IMG/VR virus record: IMGVR_UViG_3300030085_000897
Span: 1 to 23,178 of that record
Source: a virus
Strand: one strand, 5' to 3'
Length of the DNA stretch: 23,178 nt
The position numbers and the translations under genes were made by a program. The notes beneath the pieces are model-generated. The model ran no database searches. It worked only from the letters and a program-made list of their open reading frames with translations, and was not told where the DNA came from. This document shows positions 1 through 6,748 of this stretch, piece by piece (position 1 is the first letter of the stretch; every line of letters starts with the position of its first letter).

Positions 1-3000
1 ACATTTAGAACACTAGAATATCTTCCAACACTTGGTTCAACAAACAATATAACTATTGCATATTTTCAAAGACAAGATACAGATACTATTATACAAGCGG
101 CTGGATCAGATACATTTACTCTCTTTCATGATCCTAGTGTTTTAAAATTTCAATTAGATACTGCAAACACTGATTTATTTTATGCAGAAGATTTACAAGA
201 CCAAGAAGACATTCTTGCATTTACTAAGTTAAAAATTACAGATGCTACAGAAGAACTTATTGCACCTAGACCAGTTCATTATGTCATTAAAATGACTTTA
301 AATCCTACAACAGAAATATTTTTCCACAAAGATTATGCTGAGTCAGGTGTTCTTGAAAGTGACGTAGTAGAAGAAAAAGCAAGTGAAATTACATTTACAG
401 GTAGCAAATCTTTCTGTAATCAAAAAATACGAAATTTAAAATTTAGTGGTAATCCTGACCAAGTAGATGATGTTGCTATTGTTTATACTCAAGAAAGATA
501 TGTTGATAATGCTTTTAGTGAATTACAAGCAAACGCCGTAACAGCTTTGACACTTAGGGCACAAGGCGGAGGAACAGCGGAAGCAGTATTCTCTACGGCT
601 AAACAATACTTTACAGTAAATTCAGCAGTAGGTGAAAACAATGAAGTTGTAAATCCAAAGTTCTTAGCAAATAATTTTGATGAAGATGGTTATTTAATAC
701 CAGTAGTAATCGTTGATTCAGCGGTTGAAACAGGTGGGCCAACTCTATACAAATTAGAAGTTGTATCATCTAACTTACCGACAGGTGTTACGATTGATGA
801 TATTCCATTCAAAACAAAAACAGACTTTAAAGAAGCAATTTCAAACGGTATGGTTCCACAAAATGTATCAGACAGTTTTATAGAATCATTGCAGTATGGA
901 TCTGAGTACGAAGTTCATTTTAAATTGACTAGAAGACTAGGTAATGGAACAGAAGCAGAAATTGAGTTTAATAAACTTACTTACAAATTTATTACACCTC
1001 CACAAGTATTTGAATTTAAAGATACTACTCCTACTGTTAGAATTTCAACAAACACAATAGATTATAATCAAAGCACACACGCTCGTATTAATGGACGTGA
1101 TCCTCAAGATGTTACCGTAATTGGAGAAAATACACTTGATAGATACTTTTTTGGTTATGTTAAAAAAGACACAGGAACAAATGAATTTTACGGAAGAGAT
1201 ATAGGAAATTCTTTAAAATCTTTAACATTTACTGAAATATCAAACGATGGTTTCAGTTTAAAAGAACAATCTGAAACATCACTAATATCATATAATCCGT
1301 TTAATGACCCACTTGTTCCATCATTCACTGACACTTATAAAACATTTACACCAAATAGTTTTGGGGATACAGAAGTATCAAAAGCAGAACATGTATGTAT
1401 AGATAAATTTGGATTAAAAACTACTTTGACTATTAATTATAGTGAAATTGGTTTAAAATATAGTCATCCATTTTACTCTGAAGGATCTTTTGTAGAAATT
1501 GCCGATCCTGGTTCCGGCATAACAAGATTTAATAGGTCAATCTATGCACATCATACTGGTGACCAAGATGGTGCATTTACAATTACATCAGCAAATGGTT
1601 TGTATCCAGAGGTATCTAACACTAATTTAGAAAATAATAATTTTGTAAAAGTTTCAAATTATTGGATGAGTCAGAATGATATTGGTTCATTAATCAGAAA
1701 TTTTGGTAATTTAGATGAACAAAGAAATACTCCTAGAAGTGTTGTTGATGTAACTCGCTCAACTCCTGTTGCTGGAAGATTACAGTATAATGCTAGTTCA
1801 GATTATCCAAATGATAAAGAATTTGCCGACTTTAATCCAAATAATGCATTTCCTGGATTAACAGCGTCCGCTAGCAACCTTTTAAAAGTTAATCAAGTAG
1901 GGCCTTATAAAAGTCCATATGGTTCGCAAGTTAATGCTGATTGGACATTTAGAACAGGTTTTCAAGAGAGGTCAGAACTCGTTAGCGATTCTGTAAGGGC
2001 TAATCCTGTTTTTGCATATGGTATGGGAGCTGATAAACCATCAAATCCTTTCTTATATCGTGTTAATGCTTTTACAACATCTGTAGCTGGAAAAACTGGA
2101 CAACAATCAACTGGTAATGATTTTCTTATTGCACGTAATCGTTTAACAACACATTTACATACAGTATCTAATCCAAATACTCAATTAACACGTGGATATT
2201 TTTTTCATAGTCATAACATGGATTCTGGAGCTTTTCCTGTTATGTTACACATTAAAGAAGGTTATAACTTTATGTCTGGTGATGGTATAAATTTTGCTGA
2301 TCCAGAAACTTATATAGAAAATATTCAACAATGGTTTGATTATAGATTTAACTCTCAAGCAACTTATGATTTTGCTGTCGATTCAAGTGATTTAAATGAT
2401 GTAAAAATATTATTAGTTAGAACTACTAGAACATCATCGTTCCTTCAACATTTTTTAAATGAAGCAATAGTATTAAGACAAAAAGGTTCAAGCAACACAT
2501 TTGAACAATTAGCTTATCTAAGACGTTTTAGCGCCCCAACTGCTGACGGTGATATATTTGTTCATGGGGTTCCAAGTTCAAATACAAACATAGCTCCTAA
2601 TCAAAGCAGAAATATATTCCAGGCACCAGATAAAAATAGATGGGCTAGAAGAAACGCTAATGATAATGTTCCAAGAATAAAAGTATATAATGGAAAATTT
2701 GTATTACCAACAGGACATGTAATTGAACCAACAGCAAACATTACTAGCGGAGAACCAACTTTTTCAAGAAGTCAAGAATATTCACTTACAATTCCAAAAT
2801 CAATATTTGGCATAGATATTACAGACAACAAACGTATTGACCAATATATCATTATGCCAGATAATAAACTGGCTTATGTTTCAGCGGCAGATGGGTTAAT
2901 CTCTAATCCTAAAGAAGGTATAAATATTAGACTAGATAGTAATAAATTTGATTATATCTACATCACTAATGATGCAATAAATTCTTTTGAATTTTATGGG

Positions 3001-3096
3001 ATTATGATAAAACACACTCATCATAACACTTTAGGTGAGGCTCCTGGTGGTGATACTAAAAAACTGTTTATGTTTAACGCACAAGGAAAATTATAA
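1..3096 (+). CDS. Large virion/tail-fibre-like protein, 5' end outside the window
   Basis: The reading frame is open from the first base, so the first in-frame ATG at 292 is internal: about 97 sense codons precede it without a stop. The visible part is 1031 residues and ends at TAA 3094-3096. The protein is rich in Asn, Ser, Thr, Phe and Tyr, almost without Cys, with no signal peptide or membrane segment in view, which fits a large beta-rich extracellular virion protein. I recognise no catalytic motif or named family. It sits 12 bases ahead of another fibre-like gene on the same strand, within a block of late genes. A tail fibre, spike or other host-contact or decoration protein is inferred from size, composition and position. 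It could equally be a large baseplate or capsid fibre protein. Confidence 0.75.
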   Translation, partial: TFRTLEYLPTLGSTNNITIAYFQRQDTDTIIQAAGSDTFTLFHDPSVLKFQLDTANTDLFYAEDLQDQEDILAFTKLKITDATEELIAPRPVHYVIKMTLNPTTEIFFHKDYAESGVLESDVVEEKASEITFTGSKSFCNQKIRNLKFSGNPDQVDDVAIVYTQERYVDNAFSELQANAVTALTLRAQGGGTAEAVFSTAKQYFTVNSAVGENNEVVNPKFLANNFDEDGYLIPVVIVDSAVETGGPTLYKLEVVSSNLPTGVTIDDIPFKTKTDFKEAISNGMVPQNVSDSFIESLQYGSEYEVHFKLTRRLGNGTEAEIEFNKLTYKFITPPQVFEFKDTTPTVRISTNTIDYNQSTHARINGRDPQDVTVIGENTLDRYFFGYVKKDTGTNEFYGRDIGNSLKSLTFTEISNDGFSLKEQSETSLISYNPFNDPLVPSFTDTYKTFTPNSFGDTEVSKAEHVCIDKFGLKTTLTINYSEIGLKYSHPFYSEGSFVEIADPGSGITRFNRSIYAHHTGDQDGAFTITSANGLYPEVSNTNLENNNFVKVSNYWMSQNDIGSLIRNFGNLDEQRNTPRSVVDVTRSTPVAGRLQYNASSDYPNDKEFADFNPNNAFPGLTASASNLLKVNQVGPYKSPYGSQVNADWTFRTGFQERSELVSDSVRANPVFAYGMGADKPSNPFLYRVNAFTTSVAGKTGQQSTGNDFLIARNRLTTHLHTVSNPNTQLTRGYFFHSHNMDSGAFPVMLHIKEGYNFMSGDGINFADPETYIENIQQWFDYRFNSQATYDFAVDSSDLNDVKILLVRTTRTSSFLQHFLNEAIVLRQKGSSNTFEQLAYLRRFSAPTADGDIFVHGVPSSNTNIAPNQSRNIFQAPDKNRWARRNANDNVPRIKVYNGKFVLPTGHVIEPTANITSGEPTFSRSQEYSLTIPKSIFGIDITDNKRIDQYIIMPDNKLAYVSAADGLISNPKEGINIRLDSNKFDYIYITNDAINSFEFYGIMIKHTHHNTLGEAPGGDTKKLFMFNAQGKL

Positions 3097-3108
3097 AGGA
3101 AAAACACT

Positions 3109-3819
3109 ATGACAATAACATTAAGAACAAACAAAGACGCGGCGTTGTCCTTTGGTGAATTAGACGCAAACTTTACAACGCTAGGCTTAACACACGGTAT
3201 GACTACTTCAAATGTCGCAGTAGGAGTCAATACAGTAACAGCGACAACTGGTACTATCACAACTAACAACGTAACTACATTAAATGTTGCAGATGTTGAT
3301 GTATCTAGTAAAATAATTATTAATGAAACAATTGGCAATTATCCAAATGCAAAGTTTGTATGTTCATCACCTGCTTATGATTCTAATTTAGTCATAAGAA
3401 CTTCAGGTGCAGTAGCTGGAAATATTGCTCTAACTTATCAAAGAGAACATGATGGCAATGCAGAGGCTGGTATAGGTGTAGGCTACTTTTCTCAATTTAA
3501 AGCAAGTGATGTTTCTACTGCACAATTTTTAGGTAGAGTTGAACACAATATCAATGATTTTACAGATAACAATGATTATAATACAAAGTTGAGAATAAGC
3601 ACATATACTAATGTAGCTGGAACACAGACAGAAGTATTTCCAATAGCTATTGAACATGATAACATTGAAGCTAATGCTCCTGTTCAATTAAAATCATTGA
3701 GCAATACAGACAGAAACGCACTAACAAACTTGAAAAACGGTCAGTTAATTTTTAACACAGACACTAGCAAAGTCCAAGTAAGAATTAACGGTGATTGGTA
3801 TGATATCACTCATTCATAA
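3109..3819 (+). CDS. Tail-fibre-like structural protein (236 aa)
   Basis: Starts at ATG 3109 after the purine-rich AAAGGAAAAA at 3096-3105. The N-terminus (residues 4-25, ending in ELDANFTTL) resembles the short ELDANF motif that often opens fibre and adaptor proteins of marine phages. It is followed by a low-complexity TTGTITTNNVTTLNV segment of beta-helix character. The C-terminus (about 200-236) has the pattern LKNGQLIFNTDTSKVQVRING followed by W, common at the ends of phage fibre subunits. It lies 12 bases after the giant virion gene and probably shares its transcript. Role as a fibre or fibre-tip subunit is inferred from these motifs and position; the exact receptor or structural role cannot be told. 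Confidence 0.7.
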   Translation: MTITLRTNKDAALSFGELDANFTTLGLTHGMTTSNVAVGVNTVTATTGTITTNNVTTLNVADVDVSSKIIINETIGNYPNAKFVCSSPAYDSNLVIRTSGAVAGNIALTYQREHDGNAEAGIGVGYFSQFKASDVSTAQFLGRVEHNINDFTDNNDYNTKLRISTYTNVAGTQTEVFPIAIEHDNIEANAPVQLKSLSNTDRNALTNLKNGQLIFNTDTSKVQVRINGDWYDITHS

Positions 3820-3837
3820 TAGGTATAATTTACACTA

Positions 3838-4092
3838 ATGGCTAAGAAAATATCAGATACAGCTAAAAAGGCTTTGAGAGCGAAAGCAAACAAGTCTAAA
3901 AAATATACACTTACTGACTTACAGAAAGTTTATCGTAGAGGTCAAGGTGCATATTTAGGCAGTGGCTCTAGACCAGGTGTCTCTATGGCGGCTTGGGCTA
4001 TGGCAAGGGTAAATAGCTTTATGAGAGGTTCTAAAAAACATGATTTAGACCTACAAGCAAAAGCAAGAAAGCGTAACAGGAAAAAGAAATAA
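3838..4092 (+). CDS. Small basic phage protein, DUF5824-like
   Basis: An 84-residue, very basic protein with Lys-rich ends. The centre (residues 30-62) has VYRRGQGAYLGSGSRPGVSM and then AWAMARVNSF, a signature I associate from memory with the DUF5824 family of marine and other tailed phages, whose function is not established. The start ATG 3838 is preceded only by a weak purine run. Its stop overlaps the next start by one base (TAATG), so it is translationally linked to the following two small basic genes. The basic charge suggests nucleic-acid or capsid-interior association, which is inference only. The family assignment needs a profile search. Confidence 0.7.
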   Translation: MAKKISDTAKKALRAKANKSKKYTLTDLQKVYRRGQGAYLGSGSRPGVSMAAWAMARVNSFMRGSKKHDLDLQAKARKRNRKKK

Positions 4093-4298
4093 TGGCTAAG
4101 AAGAAACGTAGAGCAGTTCCAAAAGATAAAAAGACTGGCTTACCAAAGAAATATCTTTCTGGTGTAAAAGGCGGCAAACGTTCTGAATTAGCCAGTGTAT
4201 TAGCACAAATATCTGCATTATACAAAGCAGGTAAAAGAATACCTAAATCACTATTAGATAGGAGAATGAAACTTGGTCAGAAGAAGAAAAGATCCTAG
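4092..4298 (+). CDS. Small basic phage protein, DUF5872-like
   Basis: A 68-residue protein with more than a third Lys/Arg. It contains PKDKKTGLPKKYLSGV (residues 10-25), followed by a Lys/Arg-rich helix and a basic tail. This PKDKKTGxPKKYxSG pattern recalls a small uncharacterised phage family (DUF5872-like, from memory). The start overlaps the previous stop by one base, and the 3' end overlaps the next gene by 26 bases, so the three small genes form a tightly coupled unit. No enzyme motif is present. Binding to DNA or an acidic virion partner is plausible from charge but unproven. Confidence 0.65.
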   Translation: MAKKKRRAVPKDKKTGLPKKYLSGVKGGKRSELASVLAQISALYKAGKRIPKSLLDRRMKLGQKKKRS

Positions 4299-4557
4299 AT
4301 TAGCAAGATTTGGGTTAGCAGGTTTTAACAAACCAAAAAGAACACCAAAACATCCAACCAAATCGCATATCGTACTTGCTAAAGAAGGTAGTAAAATAAA
4401 ACTTATTCGCTTTGGACAACAAGGTGTAAAAGGTTTTGGTAAAGTAAAAACAAAAGAAGGCGCAGAAAAAAGAGCGGCTTTTAGAGCAAGACACGCCAAG
4501 AATATTGCTAAAGGCAAAATGTCAGGTGCGTATTGGTCGAATCGAGTAAAATGGTAA
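4273..4557 (+). CDS. Small basic phage protein, DUF6321-like, TTG start
   Basis: A 94-residue basic protein. Residues 7-31 (DPRLARFGLAGFNKPKRTP onward to KSH), IRFGQQG in the middle and the C-terminal KGKMSGAYWSNRVKW match a compact family frequent in marine phages (DUF6321-like, from memory), of unknown function. The frame has no early ATG. The likely start is TTG 4273, placed 7 bases after AGGAGA at 4260-4265; the nearby ATG 4266 is in the frame of the upstream gene. It overlaps both neighbours, as expected of a translationally coupled string. The strong conservation of this small protein suggests a real, possibly virion-associated, role that is not yet named. Confidence 0.7.
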   Translation: MVRRRKDPRLARFGLAGFNKPKRTPKHPTKSHIVLAKEGSKIKLIRFGQQGVKGFGKVKTKEGAEKRAAFRARHAKNIAKGKMSGAYWSNRVKW

Positions 4558-4817
4558 GAATAGTGAATTTAAAAAATTACTGGGACTTAGAGTCTAAAAA
4601 ATGGGATAGACAAGCAGAAATGAAACACAGTTATGTGTTGATGAAACTTGACATGATGCTCGCCCAACACAAAAGCATCGGAGTAATAGATATTCATGAT
4701 TTACATGAATTTATTGTTTTGTTTAGAACACTAGACAAAAGAAGACAAAGATTGTATGCACATCTCGTAGATGAGATGGCTGAGTTGTGGGATAGTTTTG
4801 ACGAAGTGGATAATTAA
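4551..4817 (+). CDS. Unrecognised small protein (88 aa)
   Basis: I place the start at ATG 4551, overlapping the end of the previous gene (ATGGTAA), rather than at TTG 4533 further upstream, because neither has a convincing ribosome site and ATG is the commoner start. The 88 residues are helical and charged, with Trp and Tyr early (NYWDLESKKW) and an acidic C-terminus (DEMAELWDSFDEVDN). No signal peptide, membrane segment or known motif is visible. It contrasts with its three basic predecessors by being near neutral to acidic. It is probably on the same late transcript. Function unknown. Confidence 0.6.
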   Translation: MVRIVNLKNYWDLESKKWDRQAEMKHSYVLMKLDMMLAQHKSIGVIDIHDLHEFIVLFRTLDKRRQRLYAHLVDEMAELWDSFDEVDN

Positions 4818-4819
4818 CA

Positions 4820-5065
4820 ATGCCTTACACAGTACTAGATCCTGTAAGAATGAAAAACATCACAGGGCGTGCTAAAACTAGAAAATCACCGCTAAAACAT
4901 ACAGCAGGTGTATTACTAATTACATCATCAACAGATATTCACAAGATACCTGAAAATTGCTTACTGCAAAAGAGCAATGATGTATGGGAACTACACATAC
5001 CAAAAGATTATAATAAATCATTAAAAAAATTAGCAAAAACACTTGACGCGGTCGCTTATATGTGA
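4820..5065 (+). CDS. Unrecognised small protein (81 aa), last of its transcript
   Basis: Starts at ATG 4820, two bases after the previous stop, and ends at TGA 5063-5065, about 13 bases before an intrinsic terminator. It is a small alpha/beta protein: a basic N-terminal third (GRAKTRKSPLKHTAG), a hydrophobic strand GVLLITSS, and a helical Lys-rich end. There is no membrane segment and no motif I recognise. Position at the end of the late block suggests it is transcribed with the fibre genes. Function unknown. Confidence 0.6.
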   Translation: MPYTVLDPVRMKNITGRAKTRKSPLKHTAGVLLITSSTDIHKIPENCLLQKSNDVWELHIPKDYNKSLKKLAKTLDAVAYM

Positions 5066-5078
5066 TATAAATATAATT

Positions 5079-5106
5079 GTAGCCCTGACATAAGGCTACG
5101 TTTTTT
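5079..5106 (+). terminator. Intrinsic terminator ending the first late block
   Basis: Perfect 6-bp stem GTAGCC (5079-5084) / GGCTAC (5094-5099) with a 9-base loop, followed by G and six T (5101-5106). It lies just after the last gene of the first late block. Confidence 0.8.
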
Positions 5107-5164
5107 AAACACGTGTCTTTTTTCTCCTGATAAAAAGTTGAAAGGCACACTCCTTGTTTAGACT

Positions 5165-5215
5165 AGTCCCCTCTCTGTCCTTTCGTTGATTTGCATAACA
5201 GAGGGGGACTTTTTT
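5165..5215 (+). terminator. Second intrinsic terminator, abutting promoter P1
   Basis: Arms AGTCCCC plus TCTCTG (5165-5177) and CAGAG plus GGGGACT (5199-5210) pair with one bulge, and a run of T (5210-5215) follows. The T run ends two bases before the -35 box of promoter P1, so it insulates the next unit from read-through. Confidence 0.75.
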
Positions 5216-5216
5216 A

Positions 5217-5245
5217 TTGACAACACCCAAAATATATGATATTAT
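5217..5245 (+). promoter_or_regulatory. Sigma70-type promoter P1
   Basis: TTGACA (5217-5222), 17-base spacer, TATTAT (5240-5245): a perfect -35 and a one-mismatch -10 at ideal spacing. The start is predicted near 5252, exactly where a long hairpin begins. No convincing ORF lies between it and the terminator at 5431-5467. Confidence 0.8.
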
Positions 5246-5251
5246 ATAAGA

Positions 5252-5467
5252 ACAATCTAAAGTGATTCGTTGCATCCATACTTGTCCAAATCATGGTGAA
5301 TCACTTAGATTGTGCATATGTAGTTTCATATGATATCCCCTTGAAACCCAGATTTGAAAGTGGTCTGGGTTTCGCATAAATAACTATAACTAAACATGTT
5401 CGCATTTTTAGTTTCTCTTTAAAATCGATTCGCCCTGCTATACGAGTGTATGGCGGGGTGTTTTTTT
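5252..5467 (+). ncRNA. Candidate structured noncoding RNA (about 215 nt)
   Basis: The unit is bounded by promoter P1 and an intrinsic terminator. The predicted RNA starts with a 16-bp stem carrying one bulged A: left arm 5252-5268, right arm 5298-5313, 29-base loop. A second perfect 10-bp hairpin, GAAACCCAGA (5343-5352) / TCTGGGTTTC (5364-5373), follows, then the terminator. The only ORF of note (5293-5379, 28 codons) has no ribosome site and overlaps the hairpin arms. No tRNA-like T arm or cloverleaf is visible. A regulatory or decoy RNA is inference. The alternative is a leader that was once upstream of a gene now lost, or a DNA-level operator in the first inverted repeat. Confidence 0.5.
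5431..5467 (+). terminator. Intrinsic terminator closing the P1 unit
   Basis: A stem of up to 13 bp with wobbles, CGCCCTGCTATAC (5431-5443) / GTATGGCGGGGTG (5448-5460), 4-base loop GAGT, followed by seven T (5461-5467). It ends 12 bases before the -35 box of promoter P2. Confidence 0.8.
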
Positions 5468-5479
5468 GTATTTTTTCTA

Positions 5480-5508
5480 TTGACTTGTTTAGCTAAATAA
5501 TGTATAAT
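5480..5508 (+). promoter_or_regulatory. Sigma70-type promoter P2 for the accessory operon
   Basis: TTGACT (5480-5485), 17-base spacer, TATAAT (5503-5508): near-perfect consensus. Predicted start is near 5515. It reads into a leader of about 155 nt and then the six-gene block 5669-7553. Confidence 0.82.
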
Positions 5509-5668
5509 GATAAATAATATGAATACTAGAATCACGCATTCTACTACATGTAACAACATGTAACTATTAACAACATGTAATACATACGTGATTACATGAC
5601 TATACGACATGTGTGCTTCGCACTTTCCTCTTTGAGGAAAACAAGAGAAACTAGAAAGGGAAACGAAC
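5509..5668 (+). promoter_or_regulatory. Repeat-rich, structured 5' leader of the accessory operon
   Basis: Holds three direct copies of ACATGTAA (5546, 5556, 5573), plus related ACATG at 5594-5598 and ACATGT at about 5607. A long-range inverted pair AATCACG (5530-5536) / CGTGATT (5587-5593) encloses the direct repeats. Two short hairpins follow: GTGC/GCAC at 5613-5623 and TTTCCTC/GAGGAAA at 5624-5640. A 14-codon ORF opens at ATG 5519, close to the predicted RNA start and without a ribosome site. The ribosome site of the first gene is the purine run AGAAAGGGAAA at about 5653-5663. The ACATGT repeats could be protein operators or RNA pairing elements; which one cannot be told by eye. Confidence 0.5.
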
Positions 5669-6244
5669 ATGAGAAAACAAATAACGGACGATTTCGGAAC
5701 ATACGAAACAAAAACAAAGAATAGGCTTCCGGTCGAGGAAGCAAAAAGCATCTATCTTAATATCTTTGATAATAAAGAAAGAGATAACGCTTGTAGATTT
5801 AAACTGGTGTTGAGTTTAGTTATGGATGATGATTATCAAGATTACATCTGTCCAGTACTAAATCACTTTGAACCTGCAAGATGGTTACGTTTAGTTCCTG
5901 ATGGCATCAAAGATGAGCCATTCTACAGAGACTTTCATCGTGCAATCAATCATATAAAAAAGCAAGATGTAGAGTTTGAAAAACTTCCAAGTGCAGGATT
6001 TTTTAGACCGAAAAGAACAAAAACATTACAACAAACAAAACAGATTATGAGCATACCTAATGCAATAGCAATGATGACACATCAAACAGACTGTGATCCT
6101 TTTGTTGCAATTAGATTTGTTGATTTTACTTGGTCAGGAAGTGTTAAGTCAAATGAAAAAACAACAGGGCCTGATTATTCAGTTTGCATAAAATCAAGTG
6201 CAACAGAAGACTTAAATGATGTAGATTTTTCGGAGTATTTCTAA
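5669..6244 (+). CDS. Unrecognised 191-aa protein, first gene of accessory operon
   Basis: First gene after promoter P2. Start ATG 5669 follows a purine-rich ribosome site (AAAGGGAAACGAAC). It is a soluble, mixed-charge protein with a helical N-terminal half containing RFKLVLSLVMDDDYQDYICPVL, a PSAGFFRPKRTKTLQQTK segment in the middle and an acidic tail. No signal peptide, membrane helix, Walker motif or recognisable catalytic motif is visible. The stop overlaps the next start by one base (TAATG), so it is coupled to the following small gene. Its separate sigma70 promoter suggests timing different from the flanking structural genes. Function unknown. Confidence 0.7.
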   Translation: MRKQITDDFGTYETKTKNRLPVEEAKSIYLNIFDNKERDNACRFKLVLSLVMDDDYQDYICPVLNHFEPARWLRLVPDGIKDEPFYRDFHRAINHIKKQDVEFEKLPSAGFFRPKRTKTLQQTKQIMSIPNAIAMMTHQTDCDPFVAIRFVDFTWSGSVKSNEKTTGPDYSVCIKSSATEDLNDVDFSEYF

Positions 6245-6423
6245 TGAAGAAAATAAAACTAAAAGATATCAATATATGTGAAAGCGGGCCACATCTTGCA
6301 GAACATAGGGTTAATGGCAAGTGGAAAAAGTGGATAGGTAGAGAAGAACTAGAATCTATTACGGCTCAACCTATACGTCAATTTATCAAAAAGATAAATA
6401 ATAACAAAGGAGAAACAAAATGA
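6244..6423 (+). CDS. Unrecognised 59-aa basic protein
   Basis: A complete ORF of 59 residues, ATG 6244 to TGA 6421-6423. It overlaps the previous stop by one base and the next start by four (ATGA), the arrangement expected of a real coupled gene. The sequence has a CESGPHLAEHRVNGKWKKW stretch (residues 12-30), then IGREELESI and a Lys/Asn-rich end. The GKWKKWIG part could form a small beta-hairpin. The ribosome site of the downstream gene (AAAGGAG) lies within its last codons. Too short for a confident family call. Confidence 0.6.
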   Translation: MKKIKLKDINICESGPHLAEHRVNGKWKKWIGREELESITAQPIRQFIKKINNNKGETK

Positions 6424-6746
6424 AAGAACAATGGATATTATACGATATATCCGATAGAATGACTGCTAGAAACGGTGTAGATGAATATTTCATCGTTTAT
6501 TTCTTTAATACAAAAACAAAAGAAAAAGCATCAACTTATATTACTATTGGATATAGAAATAATGACTGGTGGGGAGATATTATTCTCAATGACCGTTATG
6601 GAATATACAAATTTGAAATACTCAGATTTGACAGTAAATCATCAGGCAAATACGGTAAAATAATCAACGGTGATAGTATTCCGTCACTAGTAAAAGAATG
6701 CACTAAACGAGAAGCAACCTCGGTTATAGACATAATAAAGGCATAA
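6420..6746 (+). CDS. Unrecognised 108-aa protein
   Basis: Starts at ATG 6420 after AAAGGAG with good spacing, overlapping the previous stop by four bases. The 108 residues are rich in aromatic and beta-forming residues (YFIVYFF, STYITIGYRNNDWWGDIIL, YKFEILRF), suggesting a small beta-sheet protein. A basic helical end (KECTKREATSVIDIIKA) follows. There is no signal peptide, and the hydrophobic stretches are too short and polar for membrane helices. No family recognised. It sits two bases before the HNH-like gene on the same transcript. Confidence 0.65.
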   Translation: MKEQWILYDISDRMTARNGVDEYFIVYFFNTKTKEKASTYITIGYRNNDWWGDIILNDRYGIYKFEILRFDSKSSGKYGKIINGDSIPSLVKECTKREATSVIDIIKA

Positions 6747-6748
6747 AC

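Noticed and set aside
3824-3829. TATAAT just before the gene at 3838
   Set aside because: No -35 box at a workable distance and the start point would fall at the ATG itself.
5066-5073. Exact TATAAATA (T4 late consensus) after the gene ending at 5065
   Set aside because: It lies directly before a terminator and lacks the AATTTATCT partner present in the two accepted elements; expected by chance in AT-rich DNA.
5293-5379. 28-codon ORF within the P1 transcript
   Set aside because: No ribosome site, start codon in the hairpin loop, and the frame crosses both hairpin arms; more likely structural RNA than coding.
5374-5383. Third GCATAAATA at the end of the second hairpin
   Set aside because: The upstream half of the late element is missing and any transcript would end within about 80 bases at the terminator.
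5200-5480. Possible tRNA in the hairpin-rich hub
   Set aside because: No T-arm GGTTCGA-like sequence, no cloverleaf and no acceptor stem could be drawn on either strand.
5419-5751. 110-codon minus-strand frame over the hub and the start of the 191-aa gene
   Set aside because: It would run through a terminator and promoter P2 on the other strand, has no promoter or ribosome site, and its composition is that of translated AT-rich leader.
6481-6663. 60-codon plus-strand frame inside the 108-aa gene
   Set aside because: Fully inside a better supported gene with a good ribosome site; it lacks one of its own.
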